Below are positions 61,146-64,000 of a stretch of DNA of 64,000 bases, in pieces; the first letter of the stretch is position 1; each line of letters starts with the position of its first letter. Position numbers and translations under genes: made by a program. The notes beneath the pieces were generated by a model. The model had not been told where the DNA came from. It was given only the letters and a program-made list of their open reading frames with translations, and searched no databases. This DNA comes from Plasmodium brasilianum (taxonomy: Eukaryota > Apicomplexa > Aconoidasida > Haemosporida > Plasmodiidae), in NCBI RefSeq assembly GCF_023973825.1, contig NC_090124.1:1605501-1669500 (forward strand), read 5' to 3'.

Positions 61146-62472
61146 AATACATACATATATGCGTGAATATAAACATTTATATGTATATGCATACATTCAC
61201 ACGTACCTACTCACACATACGTACGTGCTGACATACCTTTATACATACTTACGAGAAGTACCCATTTGACAAATAACTAATTGTTGTAAAAAATATATAG
61301 CTACGTTTTTCCAAGGACTTTTCATTTATTTAGATTGTTTAAACATAAAATAAATTGCTACTTGTGGAAGTGTATTGACATATATAAATATAAACATACA
61401 TTATTATATTTTTGTTCCTTCTTTCGCCTTTTATTTTCCCACAGTCGCTTAAATTGCAGAAAAGGTTAGCAGCTTCTGTTTTGAAATGTGGAAAAAATAA
61501 AATATGGATGGACCCAAATGAAATCAGCGAAATATCGCTTGCTAATTCGAGTAGGGCAAATAAAAAATTAAAAATAAAAATATATAAAATAAAGTGTAAA
61601 AATTAAAATATAAAGTATGAAGTGTACAGTGTAAAATATAAAGTTCTAATATAAAAAAAAAAAAAATTCCTTACAAATACTCACATTTTGCATGAACAAG
61701 TCATAATTTATTAGCATGACATATAAAAAGTGGCTTGTAACACATATCTGTGTGATACAATAAAGTGAATTTGAATGCTTTTAATTATCCATTTTTCTTC
61801 TTTGTTTGTGCTTTGTTTGTGCTTTGTTTCTTCTTTGTTTCTTCTTTGTTTCTTCTTTGTTTCATCTTTGTTTGTGTTTTGTTTGTGCTTTGTTTGTGCT
61901 TTGTTTCTTCTTTGTTTCATCTTTGTTTGTGTTTTGTTTGTGCTGTGTTTGTGCTTTGTTTGTGCTTTGTTTCTTGTTTGCTTCTTCTCTGTGTCCTTTT
62001 TTTCACCTCCTCCGTGTTTTCCATCTTTATAGGATTTAGCATAAGGAAATTATATAAAGAAGGATTAATTTTAAAAAAACCGCAAAAGGTTCACAGCCGA
62101 GCAAGGGTAAGATTGTACAAATTAGCAAAAAGGAAAGGTAGACATATGGGTATAGGTAAAAGAAAGGGTACGAAAAATGCAAGAACAAATCAAAAAACAT
62201 TGTGGATTAAACGTCAACGTGTTTTGAGAAGATTATTAAAAAGATTAAGAGAAGCCAAAAAAATTGATAGACATATATATCATTCCTTTTATTTAAAATG
62301 TAAAGGAAATCAGTTTAAAAACAAAAGAACATTAATCGAAGCCATACAAAGAGAAAAAGCGGAAACCCTGAAAAAGAAATCCATAGCTGATCAGTTGGAA
62401 GCAAAAAGATTGAAAGCACAAATTTTAAGAAATAAGAGAAAGATGAAAAAAGAAAAGGAGGCTGTATCGTAA
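61065..62472 (+). CDS. RPL19: 60S ribosomal protein L19 (eL19)
   Basis: Component of the large cytosolic ribosomal subunit; its long C-terminal helix forms a bridge to the small subunit. Three exons: 61065-61067 (ATG alone, donor GTAAGA), 61445-61550 and 62033-62472. The junctions give M, then [20 protein letters not shown], then LANS joined through AGA to [13 protein letters not shown]. The core [18 protein letters not shown] is nearly invariant across eukaryotes, followed by [20 protein letters not shown] and [16 protein letters not shown]. The product is about 182 residues, the normal eL19 length without the longest tails. The ATG-only first exon mirrors the very short first coding exon of animal RPL19 genes. 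The last intron carries a T-rich minisatellite. Assignment is certain. Confidence 0.97.
61795..61990. repeat. 12-nt minisatellite in RPL19 intron 2
   Basis: TTTGTTTGTGCT and TTTGTTTCTTCT units of 12 nt alternate for about 190 bp in the intron before the last RPL19 exon. The open frame upstream of the exon comes from this repeat and is not protein. Confidence 0.93.
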
Positions 62473-62542
62473 GGGCGGGGGGGATATTATAATCCACGTT
62501 ATATATAATAATGTATAAATTATAATATAATTATGTAAGTAA

Positions 62543-62573
<31 letters not shown>

Positions 62574-63461
62574 TGTATGTATGTATGTATGTATGTATGT
62601 ATGTATGTATGTATGTATGTATGTATGTATGTATGTATGTATGTATGTATGTATGTATGTATGTATATATGTGTATAATTGTGTAAAGCTACCATTAAAT
62701 GCAAGAAATATTATATGTGTGTGCATTACGTTTTTGATGAAAAAAATAAAGCAAAATAAAATAATTTCAACGACTTTTTGACCCACTTAAAAGAAAACTT
62801 ACTTGAATGTGTAAACGTTGCTTTTATGTTGATTTGTACGTATTTATTGCTATATAGCACACACAGGTGTGTGTGTATATGCCTGTACATATGTATGTAT
62901 ATACACACGTTTATGTGCCCTATTTCCTGCGGCATTACGTGTGGCATATTTTATTGCTTTAGAAAAAAAAGAAAAAAAAAAAAAAAAGACGGAAGAGGAA
63001 AAACAAAAAAACGAAAAAACAAAAAAACGAAAAAACGAAAAAACGAAAAAATGAAAAAATGAAAAAATGAAAAAATGAAAAAACGAATAAACGAAAAAAC
63101 GAAAAAACGAAAAAATGAAAAAACTGCATAAATTTTAAACTTAAAAATTGTTAGAAATCGAATGTTAAAAAAAAAAAAAAAAAAAAATTACATTTTCCAA
63201 AATGGACCGTTTTAGAATAAATCAAATTTACAATTAAACAAATTAATTCCTTTTATCTTTTAAAAATAAAATTAACGCAAATAGTTCATCAGACTAAACC
63301 GAACAAAATGCATCAACTGACTGAAATATTCGAAACAATGTCATGTATTTATACCATTTACTACATACATATAAGGATATGTGTATTCATAAATTGGGGG
63401 AATATACAACTTCGCAAAAGGCTAGTGCACCGAATTGGACAGAACGTCCTATACGTGCGTG

Positions 63462-63494
<33 letters not shown>

Positions 63495-63581
63495 GTATGT
63501 ATGTATGCCTTGTGAGTATACACGTGCACAGGGAGAGTATGCTAACAAACCCCACTGGCTAGCTAACTGTAGACTCTATTA
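62473..63581. other. 3'-3' intergenic spacer with GTAT array
   Basis: Spacer between converging RPL19 and SPF27 genes. It holds an uninterrupted GTAT array of about 125 bp (62543-62667), an A-rich AAAAAACGA repeat (62965-63125), an A-run (63169-63187) and a TA/TATG stretch (63464-63505). No exon is recognised. Confidence 0.75.
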
Positions 63582-64000
63582 TCATATCATGTTTCTCTTA
63601 TACTGCATAAGCATATTTTCATGCGATAACTTTTTTATTTCATTAATAACGAGTGAATTCTTCCTTTTAAATTCTTTTCTTTCGTTTTGCAAAGTGGATA
63701 AATCATTAACGTAACTCAACTGATGTAGCTTTCTTTGTTTGTTTATATTGTCAATTTCTTCCTTTAGCGTTTTAATATTATTTTGCAGGTTAATATCAAT
63801 GTGTGTGAATACTTTCATATGTTCACACCACATGACTTCTTTATACTTACTCATTAATTCCATATTTATTAATGCATTATGTAAATTTTCTAAAATTAGT
63901 TCATGTTTCTTTAATGTTTTTTTCCATTCTTCTATATCCTTATTATCATTTAATATATCATTTTCAATATTATAATATTCTAAATTTAGCTTGTCCATTT
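63582..64000 (-). CDS. SPF27: Pre-mRNA-splicing factor SPF27/BCAS2, C-terminal part
   Basis: SPF27 is a core member of the Prp19 (NineTeen) complex that activates the spliceosome. The visible 138 residues end at TGA 63582-63584 and run open to the window edge, so the 5' part is missing. The first visible Met (63996-63998) lines up with an internal Met of known SPF27 proteins rather than the true start. Matching blocks in order: a short NDNKDIEEWKKTLKKHE segment (DI..W motif), NALINMELMSKYKE (ENLELMS motif), then a continuous coiled coil (LKEEIDNINKQRKLHQLSY, LQNERKEFKRKNSLVINEI). The spacing between these blocks is the same as in animal BCAS2. The gene converges on RPL19. A possible donor near the end (GCAGTATAAG) means a small extra exon cannot be fully excluded. 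Confidence 0.82.
   Translation of the reverse strand, partial: MDKLNLEYYNIENDILNDNKDIEEWKKTLKKHELILENLHNALINMELMSKYKEVMWCEHMKVFTHIDINLQNNIKTLKEEIDNINKQRKLHQLSYVNDLSTLQNERKEFKRKNSLVINEIKKLSHENMLMQYKRNMI

Overview
This is a nuclear chromosome segment of a malaria parasite (genus Plasmodium). Intergenic DNA is very A+T-rich and full of homopolymers and TA, TATG and TACA microsatellites. The genes have many short AT-rich introns with Plasmodium-type splice sites, and the proteins carry Asn/Lys/Ser-rich low-complexity inserts. Gene content and order match what I recall of part of P. falciparum chromosome 6 (RPL19, endonuclease III, FabI, a ribonuclease, CRK5), read in the opposite orientation. Intergenic DNA is less extreme than in P. 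falciparum, and the FabI loop is short and Lys/Glu-rich. A P. malariae- or P. ovale-like species is my guess; the species is not proven.

Left third (1-22353): the 3' part of COG4 (+, vesicle tethering at the Golgi); a short ALYREF-type mRNA export factor (-); listerin (+, E3 ligase of ribosome quality control, RWD and RING domains at its C-terminus); and a CDK-like kinase that I identify as CRK5 (-). About 5.3 kb follow that are mostly non-coding, with one weak small-gene candidate near 20.1-20.6 kb.

Middle (22354-42963): a very large nine-exon DIS3L2-like RNB exoribonuclease (+), GWT1/PIG-W of GPI-anchor synthesis (+), a nine-exon coiled-coil protein of unknown function (-), and the apicoplast enoyl-ACP reductase FabI (+).

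Right third (42964-64000): a small acidic protein (-), a TMEM245/AI-2E-type multispan membrane protein (-), endonuclease III (+), an F-box/LRR-like protein (-), an unrecognised acidic protein (+), a doubtful small spliced gene near 59.3-60.6 kb (+), ribosomal protein eL19 with an ATG-only first exon (+), and the C-terminal part of splicing factor SPF27/BCAS2 (-, runs off the window).

The genes are unrelated housekeeping genes, each apparently transcribed alone; I see no operon, mobile element, CRISPR array or prophage. The most useful observations are: three coding regions that each lose frame at an A/T run of exactly 16 (26100-26115, 39517-39532, 47403-47418); a compact GC-rich stem-loop island at 53685-53775 that may be a non-coding RNA; non-canonical DLG and PLE motifs in the kinase; and minisatellites in introns, coding exons and a divergent promoter.
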